DNA of 50,790 nt from Candidatus Giovannonibacteria bacterium RIFCSPHIGHO2_12_FULL_44_22 (GCA_001778695.1 MFHU01000017.1:21214-72003); one strand, 5' to 3'. Counted from the first letter of the stretch, positions 37,766-47,242 are shown. Made by a program: numbers and translations. Notes: generated by a model not told the origin, from the letters alone.

Positions 37766-38287
37766 ATGAGTAAATTAAATCTTACTAAATTAGTGTTAAA
37801 AACCATCGACGATTTGGGTATTGCGACCTTAGATTCTTTCTTCCCTAAAAAGTATCCACAAGTGAGAGCGTGGAGGCAACTTTTAGGATTAGATTCGGAT
37901 TATCAATTTAAGCGCCAAACTTTTTCAGTCATTTTAACTAGATTGCAAAAACAAGGCCTAGTAGAGAGAAAAAGTAATAAATGGGGGATAACGAATTTTG
38001 GCAAAAAATTTATCAAAAATATAAAAAAAATTAATGCGCCTACTCTCCCTAAAAAAGATGGGGTTTTAAGGCTTGTAATATTTGATGTTCCAGAGCGTGA
38101 GCGGAGAAAACGCGATTGGCTAAGATTAGAATTGATCGCCTGTGATTTTAAGCCGCTACAGAAAAGCGTGTGGATTGGAAATCGGCCGTTACCTCAAGAT
38201 TTTTTAGAAAATTTAGCTGAATTAAATTTATTACCAAATATTCATATTTTCACAGTACAAAACAAGGGCACTATAAACATTAATTAA
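37766..38287 (+). CDS. PaaX-like regulator with Cas2-like C-terminal domain (solo)
   Basis: N-terminal winged-helix-like region; VLRLVIFDVPERERRKRDWLRLELIACDFKPLQKSVWIGNRPLP. Confidence 0.7.
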   Translation: MSKLNLTKLVLKTIDDLGIATLDSFFPKKYPQVRAWRQLLGLDSDYQFKRQTFSVILTRLQKQGLVERKSNKWGITNFGKKFIKNIKKINAPTLPKKDGVLRLVIFDVPERERRKRDWLRLELIACDFKPLQKSVWIGNRPLPQDFLENLAELNLLPNIHIFTVQNKGTININ

Positions 38288-38294
38288 AACGCGT

Positions 38295-38330
38295 CTATAC
38301 AAATTTATACGATCGTGTGTAAATGTATAG
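38295..38330. repeat. 36-bp imperfect dyad, copy 2, just after the stop codon
   Basis: CTATACAAATTTATACGATCGTGTGTAAATGTATAG. Confidence 0.8.
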
Positions 38331-38372
38331 ATAGTATATAGTTATAATTTATTATTTTAGCTCCTGTAGATT

Positions 38373-39917
38373 TTAATAATTTTTTAATACTACAAATCCA
38401 GGACTTATATCTAAGCGAAGATTCGGGATTTTTTGTTTTAAAGTTTTATAAATAGTCGGTTTGGCGTCAATTGGAACTATGATGCATTTTGGGTCGCATT
38501 CTTTAGAGCCGATTTGATTTGCGGTTAAATAATAAATATTTTTCTCCTTCTGTTTTTTCGCAAAAAAAGTGTCAGTAATAAAAATAATCGGCTGAAAAGA
38601 CATCGGCGCCCCGCGCACATCAACTTTGTCCACGGAATCCGTGACAACATATTTTTTAATATCCTTCGGCTGGCCATTTAACCAATTTGCCCTTTCGGTA
38701 ATATCGGTCTCAAAAGCTTCATAAACATTGAAATTGGGCGCCCAGCGGAAAAAATACTGATTAAAAATATAAATTGTGGCGACAATAAAAAAAAGAAAAA
38801 TAAAAATTTTAAGGCTGGATCTGATTTTTCCCCAAAACCACTCTAGCCCCAGAGCGACAAAAATCATGACCGGAGGGATTAAAACAATCGCGCGGAGCGC
38901 GTGCGGAAGAGATTCGTTGGAAAGCGCGACTGGCAAAATCATAACGACAAACCATAATAAAAGAAAAGATTCCGGCCATTTTATTTTTTTTAAAGATAAC
39001 CAAATTCCAATCAAAAATAAAATTCCTATCGGCCACCAGAGCTGTGGAGAACCGGCAAAATTGTGTCGCCAGTTAAAATCTCCAACAAAATTGAACATTC
39101 CCAGAGTTTTTACTAAATTTTCTGAAAATTGGCCAAGCCCCCACACCAATTTGATTGGTGTGGGGGCAAGCGGCTGGGGAATATTAAATATTGATATTGC
39201 TGAAGTGCGCCCTAAAAAATCAGCTGGATTTTGGGCGTAATACCAAAGCAAAGGAAGCGCAGCCAAAAACGCCATAAAAATAAAAAGACCGATTAGGCAG
39301 GGGGCGCAGTAGTTAGATGTCGGACGTCTAAGTTGCCAATTTTTATAAAACTTCCACAATGGCAGTAGCGCGATAATCGGCGTGACGCGGTAGGCGATAT
39401 AACTATGCGCGCCCAAGCCAAGAAGCAATCCGGCTAAAATAAAAATGGATTCTCTTTTTTTTCTTATGCCTAAAAATAAAAAATAAAAACTCCAGATCAA
39501 GAAAAACGGCGCCATAATCGCGCGAAAACCCATCCGCGAAAAATTAATATGCCAAAAAGAAGTTGCCAGAAAAAAAGAAGCAAACAACGCAACGCGCCCT
39601 GAAAACAATTCTTTTGTTAAAAAATAAAGCCCCAGGACTGTAAGTAAGCCAAAAATCGCGCTGGGGAGTCTCAACGCCCAAGGCGTGTGCCCAAAGACCG
39701 CGACTGATAGAGACTGAATATTTATAAAAAGGCCTTCTCTCCCGAAATTTTCAGGATAAAAAATTTTCCATTTATTGCCTTCTAGGGCCTGAATAGTATT
39801 GGTTCCGTTCATGGCTTCGTCGGACCAAAGCCCCGGCGGAGTATTTTTCAGATCATAAAATCTTAAAAAACCGGCAATTAAAATAATCAAAATCAGCCAA
39901 TAAACGGAGTTTTTCAT
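38373..39917 (-). CDS. GT39/ArnT-like membrane glycosyltransferase
   Basis: PPGLWSDEAMNGTNTIQAL; PWALRLPSAIFGLLTVLGLYFLTKELF. Confidence 0.85.
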   Translation of the reverse strand: MKNSVYWLILIILIAGFLRFYDLKNTPPGLWSDEAMNGTNTIQALEGNKWKIFYPENFGREGLFINIQSLSVAVFGHTPWALRLPSAIFGLLTVLGLYFLTKELFSGRVALFASFFLATSFWHINFSRMGFRAIMAPFFLIWSFYFLFLGIRKKRESIFILAGLLLGLGAHSYIAYRVTPIIALLPLWKFYKNWQLRRPTSNYCAPCLIGLFIFMAFLAALPLLWYYAQNPADFLGRTSAISIFNIPQPLAPTPIKLVWGLGQFSENLVKTLGMFNFVGDFNWRHNFAGSPQLWWPIGILFLIGIWLSLKKIKWPESFLLLWFVVMILPVALSNESLPHALRAIVLIPPVMIFVALGLEWFWGKIRSSLKIFIFLFFIVATIYIFNQYFFRWAPNFNVYEAFETDITERANWLNGQPKDIKKYVVTDSVDKVDVRGAPMSFQPIIFITDTFFAKKQKEKNIYYLTANQIGSKECDPKCIIVPIDAKPTIYKTLKQKIPNLRLDISPGFVVLKNY

Positions 39918-39947
39918 GATTTAATTATAGCATGTTATCATAAACAT

Positions 39948-40352
39948 ATGGTTCAGGAAGCGGTTAATGAAGAAATAAAATGGCTGGAGGAGCGGCTGGA
40001 GGCTAAAAAGAAAGAGCTGGCCGTCGGTGGCGTTGAAGGGCCTGAAAAAGAAATGGTGCGCGAGGTCATAAAAGACGTTTCTTTGGAAAAAACGCCTCCG
40101 CCAACTGGTCCCCATGGCGCTGTCGTAGCTGTTTCGGATGACGCCGCCCAAAAGACGGCTTACGCTCTGAAAGAAAAAGAGCACCGGCAGATTATAGAAG
40201 GGCTGATAAGTTTGGCGTTCGCCCAGGGGCTGGCTATCGCCGTCAAAGCCGCCAATCATTTAAAAAATCCGCATCTCTTGGATGAATTTCACGACGCGCT
40301 GGCAGACAAATATTACGAAAAATTGCTTGCGGCCAGAAAACTTAAAGCATGA
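39948..40352 (+). CDS. Hypothetical protein
   Basis: 134-aa helical ORF overlapping downstream ATPase start. Confidence 0.55.
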   Translation: MVQEAVNEEIKWLEERLEAKKKELAVGGVEGPEKEMVREVIKDVSLEKTPPPTGPHGAVVAVSDDAAQKTAYALKEKEHRQIIEGLISLAFAQGLAIAVKAANHLKNPHLLDEFHDALADKYYEKLLAARKLKA

Positions 40353-42778
40353 ATTCTTTCACTTTTTTTTATATTATTTTGCCGATAGTTTTAGCTTTAG
40401 TCCTCTGGCTTTTGCTTTTTTTCTCTTACCAAAAAAATAAAAAATTGCGAGGCGTGAGTTCGGGGCTGGGGCTGGCGCTTTATTTAATCAGCGCGCCGGA
40501 GAATATCAAGGCCCAAGAAGGCGATGAAATCCAGGCGCTGAAAAATTTCATTACGCAGATGGAGCAATTTTTGAGCGGCCTGGCGACTTTTCAAAGAAAA
40601 GGGCTGGCGGAGAAATTATGGGGCAACCCTTCTTTCGCTTTGGAAATCGCATCGCATAATCGCGGGAGCGAAATTTTTTTCTATATTGCTTTTCCCAGAA
40701 TATACGAAACACTTTTGGCAAATCAGTTGCACGGCGCCTTTCCGGACGCCAAAATGGAAAAAGTTCCTGATTATAATATTTTTAATGTTGAGGGAGCTAC
40801 TGCTGGAGCTCTTGTGTTAAGCGCAGAATCCCAAATCCTGCCGATAAAAACATACGCTAAATTGGGGGTTGACCCATTGGGAGCAATTACCGCGGCGTTT
40901 TCTAAAATAAAAGAATATGGCGAGGGAGCGGCGCTTCAGATAACGCTAAGAGCTGGCGGCGAAAGCATAAAAAAACGTGCGCACATGGCGGCCCAAAAAA
41001 TAAAAGAAGGGATTTCCCGCAAAGATGTTTTGGGCGGAAAAGGCCTGTGGGGCGCGTTTATAGATATACTTTCCGGAAAAATGGAGAAAGGAAAAGAATC
41101 CGCCGGCGGGCGGACTTCGGCTTACGACGAAGAATTGGCTAAGCTCTTTGAGGAGAAAGCCGGCAAGATAATTTTTGAATGCAATATCCGCATTCTGGCT
41201 TCGGCCGCCAAAAGCCGAGAGGCCGACGGGCTTTTAAAAAACATTGGCGCGAGCTTTCTACAATTTAACAATCCGGAAGGCAGCGGTTTTAAAATAAAGG
41301 AGCTTTCAGGAAAAGCTTTGAGAAAATTAGTTGAAAATTTTTCTTTTAGGTTGTTTGACGAAAAAAATATTGTAAATTTGAATGTTGAAGAAATCGCGAG
41401 CATTTATCATTTGCCTTTTTCAACAAAATCGGCTCCAATGGTGCGCACCCTAAAAGCGCGCGAGGCGGCTCCGCCGGTTAATCTTCCAAAAGACGGCCTT
41501 TCAATCGGCGTGAGCAAATACCGCGACGAAGAGCGCGAGGTGCGGATTAAAAAAGACGACAGACGCAGGCATTTTTATTCAATCGGCCAGACTGGCACTG
41601 GTAAATCCACGTTAATGCAAAAAATGATTATTCAAGATATTCAAAACGGGGAGGGAGTTTGCGTCATTGATCCGCACGGGGATTTGATTGATAAAATTTT
41701 AGGGCATGTACCGAAGGAGCGCGCGAATGATGTTATTGTTTTTGATCCGGGAGACATACAGCATCCGATGGGCCTCAATATGCTTGAATATGATCCAAAA
41801 TATCCAGAACAAAAAAGCCTGATAGTCAACGAACTTTTTGAGATTTTCAACAAGCTTTTTAATATGTCTGTCGCCGGAGGCCCGATGTTTGAGCAATATT
41901 TCAGAAATTCCACATCGCTCGTTATGGAAGACCCGGAAAGCGGGAACACGCTTTTGGAAATTTCAAGAGTTTTGTCGGATAAAACGTTTAGGGATTATAA
42001 GATTTCAAAATCAAAAAATATCGTTGTCAACGCGTTTTGGCAGCAGATCGCGGAAAAAGCAAGCGGCGAATCGGCTCTCGCCAGCATGGTGCCTTACGTC
42101 GTATCAAAAATAGACACGTTTTTGTCAAATGAAATTTTGCGGCCGATTATCGCTCAGGAAAAATCAGCTTTTAATATTCGCGACGTTATGGACCAAAGAA
42201 AAATTTTGTTTTTGAATCTTTCCAAGGGAAAATTGGGAGAGCTCAATTCAAGCCTTTTGGGGCTCATTATGGTGGGGAAAATTTTGATGGCGTCGCTTTC
42301 GCGCGTTGACACGCCGGAGGACGAACGAAAAGACTTTTATCTTTATATTGATGAATTCCAAAATGTTACGACGAAATCAATCGCTACAATTCTTTCCGAA
42401 GCAAGAAAATATAAATTGAATATGACAATTACACACCAATTTATCGGACAGTTGGAAGAAGACATAAAAAAAGCGGTTTTTGGAAACGTCGGCACGATGT
42501 GTTCATTCCGCATCGGTTCGGACGACGGAGAATATATGGAAAAACAATTCGCGCCCGTGTTTGCGGCGAACGACTTGCTCAATATTGATAATCTGAACGC
42601 TTATGTTAAGCTTTTAATTGACGGCCAAACCTCAAAGCCGTTTAATATGTTTATTCCTTTTCCTCCAAAGGGTTCGGCCGAAATCGCGCAATATCTTAAA
42701 GACCTCTCCCGCCAAAAATACTCCCGCCCGAGAGAGGAGGTGGAAGAAGAAATCAGGCGTAGGCATCAGGCTTTATGA
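40349..42778 (+). CDS. VirD4/TraD-like membrane-anchored ATPase
   Basis: FYSIGQTGTGKSTLMQKMIIQDIQNGEGVCVIDPHGDLIDKIL; DFYLYIDEFQNVTTKSIATILSEARKYKLNMTITHQFIGQL. Confidence 0.85.
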   Translation: MNSFTFFYIILPIVLALVLWLLLFFSYQKNKKLRGVSSGLGLALYLISAPENIKAQEGDEIQALKNFITQMEQFLSGLATFQRKGLAEKLWGNPSFALEIASHNRGSEIFFYIAFPRIYETLLANQLHGAFPDAKMEKVPDYNIFNVEGATAGALVLSAESQILPIKTYAKLGVDPLGAITAAFSKIKEYGEGAALQITLRAGGESIKKRAHMAAQKIKEGISRKDVLGGKGLWGAFIDILSGKMEKGKESAGGRTSAYDEELAKLFEEKAGKIIFECNIRILASAAKSREADGLLKNIGASFLQFNNPEGSGFKIKELSGKALRKLVENFSFRLFDEKNIVNLNVEEIASIYHLPFSTKSAPMVRTLKAREAAPPVNLPKDGLSIGVSKYRDEEREVRIKKDDRRRHFYSIGQTGTGKSTLMQKMIIQDIQNGEGVCVIDPHGDLIDKILGHVPKERANDVIVFDPGDIQHPMGLNMLEYDPKYPEQKSLIVNELFEIFNKLFNMSVAGGPMFEQYFRNSTSLVMEDPESGNTLLEISRVLSDKTFRDYKISKSKNIVVNAFWQQIAEKASGESALASMVPYVVSKIDTFLSNEILRPIIAQEKSAFNIRDVMDQRKILFLNLSKGKLGELNSSLLGLIMVGKILMASLSRVDTPEDERKDFYLYIDEFQNVTTKSIATILSEARKYKLNMTITHQFIGQLEEDIKKAVFGNVGTMCSFRIGSDDGEYMEKQFAPVFAANDLLNIDNLNAYVKLLIDGQTSKPFNMFIPFPPKGSAEIAQYLKDLSRQKYSRPREEVEEEIRRRHQAL

Positions 42779-43452
42779 TTATTAAAAAGGATTATTTAAT
42801 CGGGGCGGTTGCGGGGTTTTTTACGGGAGCGCTCGCGCTGGTTATTTTAAGTTTTTTGAAAATTTCTTTCCCTTATCAGTATATTATCGCTTTGGTTTTT
42901 ATTCCGATTCTTTGGGCGGCGGGGGTCTGGTTTGGCGATTTTCTTGGGGCGCGCGCCAAGCCGTTTTTCTCGCAATTCGGGCGCTACGCGGCCGCCGGAT
43001 TTCTCTCTACCGCGATTGATTTTTCGGTCTTAAATTTTACAAGCTATATCACGGGCGTAACGGCCGGCGTCATAGTCGGCTGGGTTAACGCGCCGGGGTT
43101 TTTAATCGCGGTTATAAACGGCTATTTATGGAATAAGCTTTGGGTTTTCGCGCCCCAAACCAGGTTTAGGTCACTTACTGACCCAAACCTGGTTTGGGTC
43201 AAAACCGGGCTTTTTGCGGATTTCCCGAAATTTCTCGCCGTTGGCATCGGCGGGCTTATCATCAACAGTGTTCTTATTATAGCGCTTACAACCTACGCGC
43301 CCGTTTCAATAATTTCCGCTGTAGGGCCGTCAAAATGGCTGAATGTTGCAAAATTTATCGCCAATATCGCGGTGATTATCTGGAATTTTCTTGGTTTTAA
43401 ATTTTTTGTATTTTCCGCCAAAGGTGGATCCGCCTCTGGCGGAAAAAAATAA
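42775..43452 (+). CDS. GtrA-family membrane protein with two palindromic insertions
   Basis: FGRYAAAGFLSTAIDFSVLNFTSY; FIANIAVIIWNFLGFKFFVF. Confidence 0.85.
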   Translation: MIIKKDYLIGAVAGFFTGALALVILSFLKISFPYQYIIALVFIPILWAAGVWFGDFLGARAKPFFSQFGRYAAAGFLSTAIDFSVLNFTSYITGVTAGVIVGWVNAPGFLIAVINGYLWNKLWVFAPQTRFRSLTDPNLVWVKTGLFADFPKFLAVGIGGLIINSVLIIALTTYAPVSIISAVGPSKWLNVAKFIANIAVIIWNFLGFKFFVFSAKGGSASGGKK

Positions 43453-43453
43453 T

Positions 43454-44479
43454 ATGTCACAAGTTTTTTACAGGAAATATCGTCCGCAGAGTTTTGAAGA
43501 TGTGGCGGGGCAGGAAAACACCGTCAAAATTTTAAAAAACGCTGTTGCAAAAAAGCGGATTGCTCACGCCTATCTTTTTTCCGGCCCCCGAGGCACCGGA
43601 AAAACCACTGTGGCCAGAATTTTAGCCCGTGAAGCAGGCTCGGCTGAAGAAGATATTATTGAAATTGACGCCGCCTCTTCGCGCGGAATAGACGAAGCAA
43701 GGGCTTTACGGGAGGCCGTGCGCATGGTTCCGTTCCGCTCTCAATATAAAACTTATATCATTGACGAAGTGCATATGCTGACCAAGGAATCTTTCAACGC
43801 GCTTTTAAAAACTTTGGAGGAGCCGCCGGAGCACGCCATTTTTATTTTGGCCACCACCGAGCTCGCCAAAGTTCCGGATACGATTGTCTCTCGCACCCAG
43901 CATTTTCAATTTAATAAAATCGCGATTCCGGATATAGTCGGAGAGCTTAAAAAAATATCTTCGGAAGAAAAACTCGTAGCAGAAGACGACGCTTTAAAAC
44001 TTATCGCTTTTTTCGCGGACGGCTCCTTGCGGGACGCCGAAAATATTTTATTCCAAATAGCGAGCGGGGGAGAAAAAAATATCAAAGAGAAGGATGCGCG
44101 GATGCTTTTGGGGGCGCCGGAGGAGGAAAGCGTGGAAAAAATAATAAAAGCCGCTTTTGGGAAAAATGTTGAAGAAGTTTTGAAACTTTTGGATAAAGTT
44201 TTGGAGGAGGGGATTGATCCGGCGCTTTTGGGCAAGTTGCTTTTGCGGAGTTTGCGGGCAATTTATTTTTTGGCGCTTGACCCTAAAACGGAGCGTTTTT
44301 TGGAACGCGAATTTTCTTCCGATGAGATTGAGTCATTTAAATCAATGGTTCCGGCGGATGCGGGATGCGCCGAACAAGCCCTTCGTCAAATAATGGAATC
44401 ATTAGACATCCACACCGACGACTATTCCGCTTCTTTGCCTCTGGAACTCGCGTTAATTAAAATCGCGACGTATAAATAA
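43454..44479 (+). CDS. dnaX: DNA polymerase III subunit gamma/tau, short form without zinc module
   Basis: YRKYRPQSFEDVAGQE; FSGPRGTGKTTVARILA; IDEVHMLTKESFNALLKTLEEPPEH. Confidence 0.93.
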   Translation: MSQVFYRKYRPQSFEDVAGQENTVKILKNAVAKKRIAHAYLFSGPRGTGKTTVARILAREAGSAEEDIIEIDAASSRGIDEARALREAVRMVPFRSQYKTYIIDEVHMLTKESFNALLKTLEEPPEHAIFILATTELAKVPDTIVSRTQHFQFNKIAIPDIVGELKKISSEEKLVAEDDALKLIAFFADGSLRDAENILFQIASGGEKNIKEKDARMLLGAPEEESVEKIIKAAFGKNVEEVLKLLDKVLEEGIDPALLGKLLLRSLRAIYFLALDPKTERFLEREFSSDEIESFKSMVPADAGCAEQALRQIMESLDIHTDDYSASLPLELALIKIATYK

Positions 44480-45091
44480 CTAGTAACTAACAAAACGGCC
44501 GATAGATGCTTTTCCGCGGAGATCAGTGATAAAAGTGTTGGCTTCAGCGCTGAATTTTTGCTGGCGGAGCTGATTTTGGACATTTTTCCTAAAATCGGCT
44601 TCCTGGCCCTTCGGCGGGGTGAGTTTGTTATCTGTAATAAATTTATCTATATCCGCATCAGCAACTTGAACTTTATCCGAAAGTATTTTTTCCAGCTCTT
44701 TCTGAGTTGTTACCTGTTTGATTAAATCGTCTTTCGTCATATTTCTCATAGAAAGCGCTTGATCCAATGTTTGACCTTGGGTTTTTACCTGCCCCTCTAT
44801 ATCTTTTAAAACAGCGTCTATTTCTTCTTGTGGAACGAAAATACCCTTTCTTTTAGCTTCGCCGTTAATAAGCTTCTCTGTAATAAGATTATCAAGAACT
44901 GCCTTTCCGGATTGTTTTTCAAGCATACTGATAACTGACAACCTGCTGATAGGCGAACCATTCACCGTTGCTGCGATAAAGAGTCCCTTATACATATATC
45001 CGAGCACGGCTATAATTACTGCCGCCAAGACAAGAAAAGACCTAAAATTAATAATCTTTTTGCTAAAAACAGACTTTATATAGTTGTTCAT
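44480..45091 (-). CDS. SurA N-terminal-domain-like chaperone
   Basis: TM, VNGSPISRLSVISMLEKQSGKAVLDNLITEKLI...EEIDAVL. Confidence 0.75.
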   Translation of the reverse strand: MNNYIKSVFSKKIINFRSFLVLAAVIIAVLGYMYKGLFIAATVNGSPISRLSVISMLEKQSGKAVLDNLITEKLINGEAKRKGIFVPQEEIDAVLKDIEGQVKTQGQTLDQALSMRNMTKDDLIKQVTTQKELEKILSDKVQVADADIDKFITDNKLTPPKGQEADFRKNVQNQLRQQKFSAEANTFITDLRGKASIGRFVSY

Positions 45092-45245
45092 AGGTATTAG
45101 TATACTATATATAAAAAAATGAAGAGTGTGCATAGCGTGATGCAAAACTATTGAACCATGACGCGGTCTAGATATTTTTAGAAACATATGTTAAACTTAT
45201 ATTAGAAAAATTGAGATTGAAACCCAAAAAGAGGAGGTGAGTTTA

Positions 45246-45602
45246 ATGCGCGATTATAAAGATGCGGAAAATGCATTCATTTTTCTGGCTTGCAATGGAC
45301 TGCGATTAAGGCTGCTTAATTTTCAATATGAAGCATACCGTTGCGATCAAAAATTTTCCGACCAGAAATGGATTACTGAAAATTTCGGCAAAGATTCACG
45401 GATTTTTACGCTCATGTGCCAATTTAAATGGTTTGAGCTTTTCTCAAATGAAGAGTGGCTAGATCTCCTCAAAATTGCTGAAAAATTTAATGAACTTTTA
45501 GATAGGAGTCTCGCCAAGCATATTGAAATCATCGCAAAATATTTTCCAACCGAAGTGCTGGAAGTTCCGGGCTTTCGTCCGCCAATAGGATTTATGCATT
45601 AA
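45246..45602 (+). CDS. Hypothetical protein
   Basis: SD GAGGAGGTGA upstream of ATG 45246. Confidence 0.6.
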   Translation: MRDYKDAENAFIFLACNGLRLRLLNFQYEAYRCDQKFSDQKWITENFGKDSRIFTLMCQFKWFELFSNEEWLDLLKIAEKFNELLDRSLAKHIEIIAKYFPTEVLEVPGFRPPIGFMH

Positions 45603-45673
45603 TTAGCGCGCCTATTTTTCGCGAATCGCGGAGGACGGGCTTTTTTATTTTATCAATTATATGAATCTGGGAT

Positions 45674-46636
45674 TTATTTTTGAGCTTTTATTATGTTGAG
45701 TATTTTTTCTACTTTTTTAATGCTTTCCGAATCGTATATTGAAATCGCTAGGGCTTGCGGATTTATTTTTTTGAGCGCCGATAATTTTTCTTTCACTTCC
45801 TTTTCGCCCCACAAATCGTTTTTTGTAAGAAACAGATATTCCTGTTTTTCCAAAAGTTCTTTTTTGTAGGCGCCCAGTTCTTTGCGTATTATTTCGTAAT
45901 CTTTTTTAGGATTCGCGGACTCCGCCGAAATAAAATGAAAAAGTATCCGGGTGCGCTCAATATGGCGCAAAAATTGTATGCCCAGCCCTTTCCCGTCAGA
46001 AGACCCTTCAATTAGTCCGGGAATATCCGCCAAAATAAGCTCATAGTAGGCGCCGAGAGAAGGTTCCAGAGTCGTGAAGGGATAATTAGCGACCTTGCTC
46101 CGCGCTTTGGTGAGAACATTCAACAAGCTTGATTTGCCGGCGTTAGGCAGGCCCACAAATCCGACATCGGCAATAAGCTTAAGTTCCAGCCGGAGTTCAA
46201 AACTTTCGCCAAGGATGCCCGGCTGAAATTCTTTTGGCGAAGTATTAACGGAAGAACGAAAATGAAAATTGCCTCTGCCGCCCAGCCCGCCTTTCGCGAG
46301 CAAGATTCGCGCGCCGATCTTTTCTATTTCAATATCCTTGCCGGTCGCGAGATTATGAATAATTGTTCCCATGGGAAGTTTTAATATCAAATCTTTTCCG
46401 GCGTTGCCGTCGCGAAATTGCCCGCGGCCGTCTATGCCGTCCTCTGCCGCGGATTCTTTTTTGAAACGGAACTGGCCCAAAGCGCCGAGGTCCGATACTC
46501 CCACCGCGTAAACATTTCCTCCATCGCCGCCTCTTCCTCCGACTGGCCCCAGGCTATTTACATTTTTATTAAAAGCCACAGAGCCCTTGCCGCCTTTGCC
46601 GGCGGAAATTTTTATTGTAATTTCGTCAATCAGCAT
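45674..46636 (-). CDS. obgE: GTPase Obg/CgtA
   Basis: ITIKISAGKGGKGSVAF...GGRGGDGGNVY; GLPNAGKSSLLNVLTKA; DIPGLIEGSSDGKGLG. Confidence 0.95.
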   Translation of the reverse strand: MLIDEITIKISAGKGGKGSVAFNKNVNSLGPVGGRGGDGGNVYAVGVSDLGALGQFRFKKESAAEDGIDGRGQFRDGNAGKDLILKLPMGTIIHNLATGKDIEIEKIGARILLAKGGLGGRGNFHFRSSVNTSPKEFQPGILGESFELRLELKLIADVGFVGLPNAGKSSLLNVLTKARSKVANYPFTTLEPSLGAYYELILADIPGLIEGSSDGKGLGIQFLRHIERTRILFHFISAESANPKKDYEIIRKELGAYKKELLEKQEYLFLTKNDLWGEKEVKEKLSALKKINPQALAISIYDSESIKKVEKILNIIKAQK

Positions 46637-46687
46637 AGATACGCCCATCCTAGCTTAAAAACGGATAAGGTGGTAGAATAGAAACCT

Positions 46688-47047
46688 ATGAAACTGTCGG
46701 AAACAATGAAACTGGAGCTGGACAGGAGATTTCAAAAAGTGCTGGCAACTCCGGCGAGCTTTGATTTTCTCGTGGCTATTCATGATTTTGTCCAATATAT
46801 TGAACTTAGCTCTCTTTCAAAACGGCTTCCCATACAATACGCGCATTTGAAACAAATTTATCAGGGAGTGAAAGATTCTGGCGCTAAATCAAAAGGCGAC
46901 TTGGGGCACGCGAGATATATGGTCATCCATGATTTGAACCGGATACAGAATAACGAATTTTCTCAAAATAATTTATTTTGGCGAAAGCAGGAATTCTTCC
47001 GGAAACTGGCGATTGAAATCCACGAAAAACTAAATCCGAGTTTTTAA
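46688..47047 (+). CDS. Hypothetical protein
   Basis: 119-aa ORF with TAGAAT -10-like element 10 nt upstream of ATG. Confidence 0.55.
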   Translation: MKLSETMKLELDRRFQKVLATPASFDFLVAIHDFVQYIELSSLSKRLPIQYAHLKQIYQGVKDSGAKSKGDLGHARYMVIHDLNRIQNNEFSQNNLFWRKQEFFRKLAIEIHEKLNPSF

Positions 47048-47166
47048 TAACTGTGTATCCTGAATAAAATCCGAACTTTTTACCAAAACAATCCGAGCGA
47101 GGACTAATCTGCGCGCCTCGTCCGCTCCCTGCGGTCGCGGGAGCAAAAACCAAAAATTTTCCTTAC

Positions 47167-47242
47167 CTTTCTTCTTTTTCTCGGCGGGGGGTGTGGGGGG
47201 AGCCGACAAAAAATGGAAAGGAAATTTTTGGTTTTGCTTCGC
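47167..47242. repeat. Left arm of 76-bp inverted repeat flanking the RM module; itself within a hairpin (47143-47237)
   Basis: CTTTCTTCTTTTTCTCGGCGGGGGGTGTGGGGGGAGCCGACAAAAAATGGAAAGGAAATTTTTGGTTTTGCTTCGC; 75/76 match to reverse complement of 50715-50790. Confidence 0.95.

Noticed and set aside
37700-38335. CRISPR array near the Cas2-like gene
   Set aside because: Only two dyad copies, on either side of the gene, without spacer-repeat periodicity; no cas1.
40349-42778. Type IV secretion or conjugative element around the VirD4/TraD-like ATPase
   Set aside because: No relaxase, VirB4 partner or other T4SS genes nearby; similar solo ATPases with GtrA/DnaX neighbours look chromosomal.
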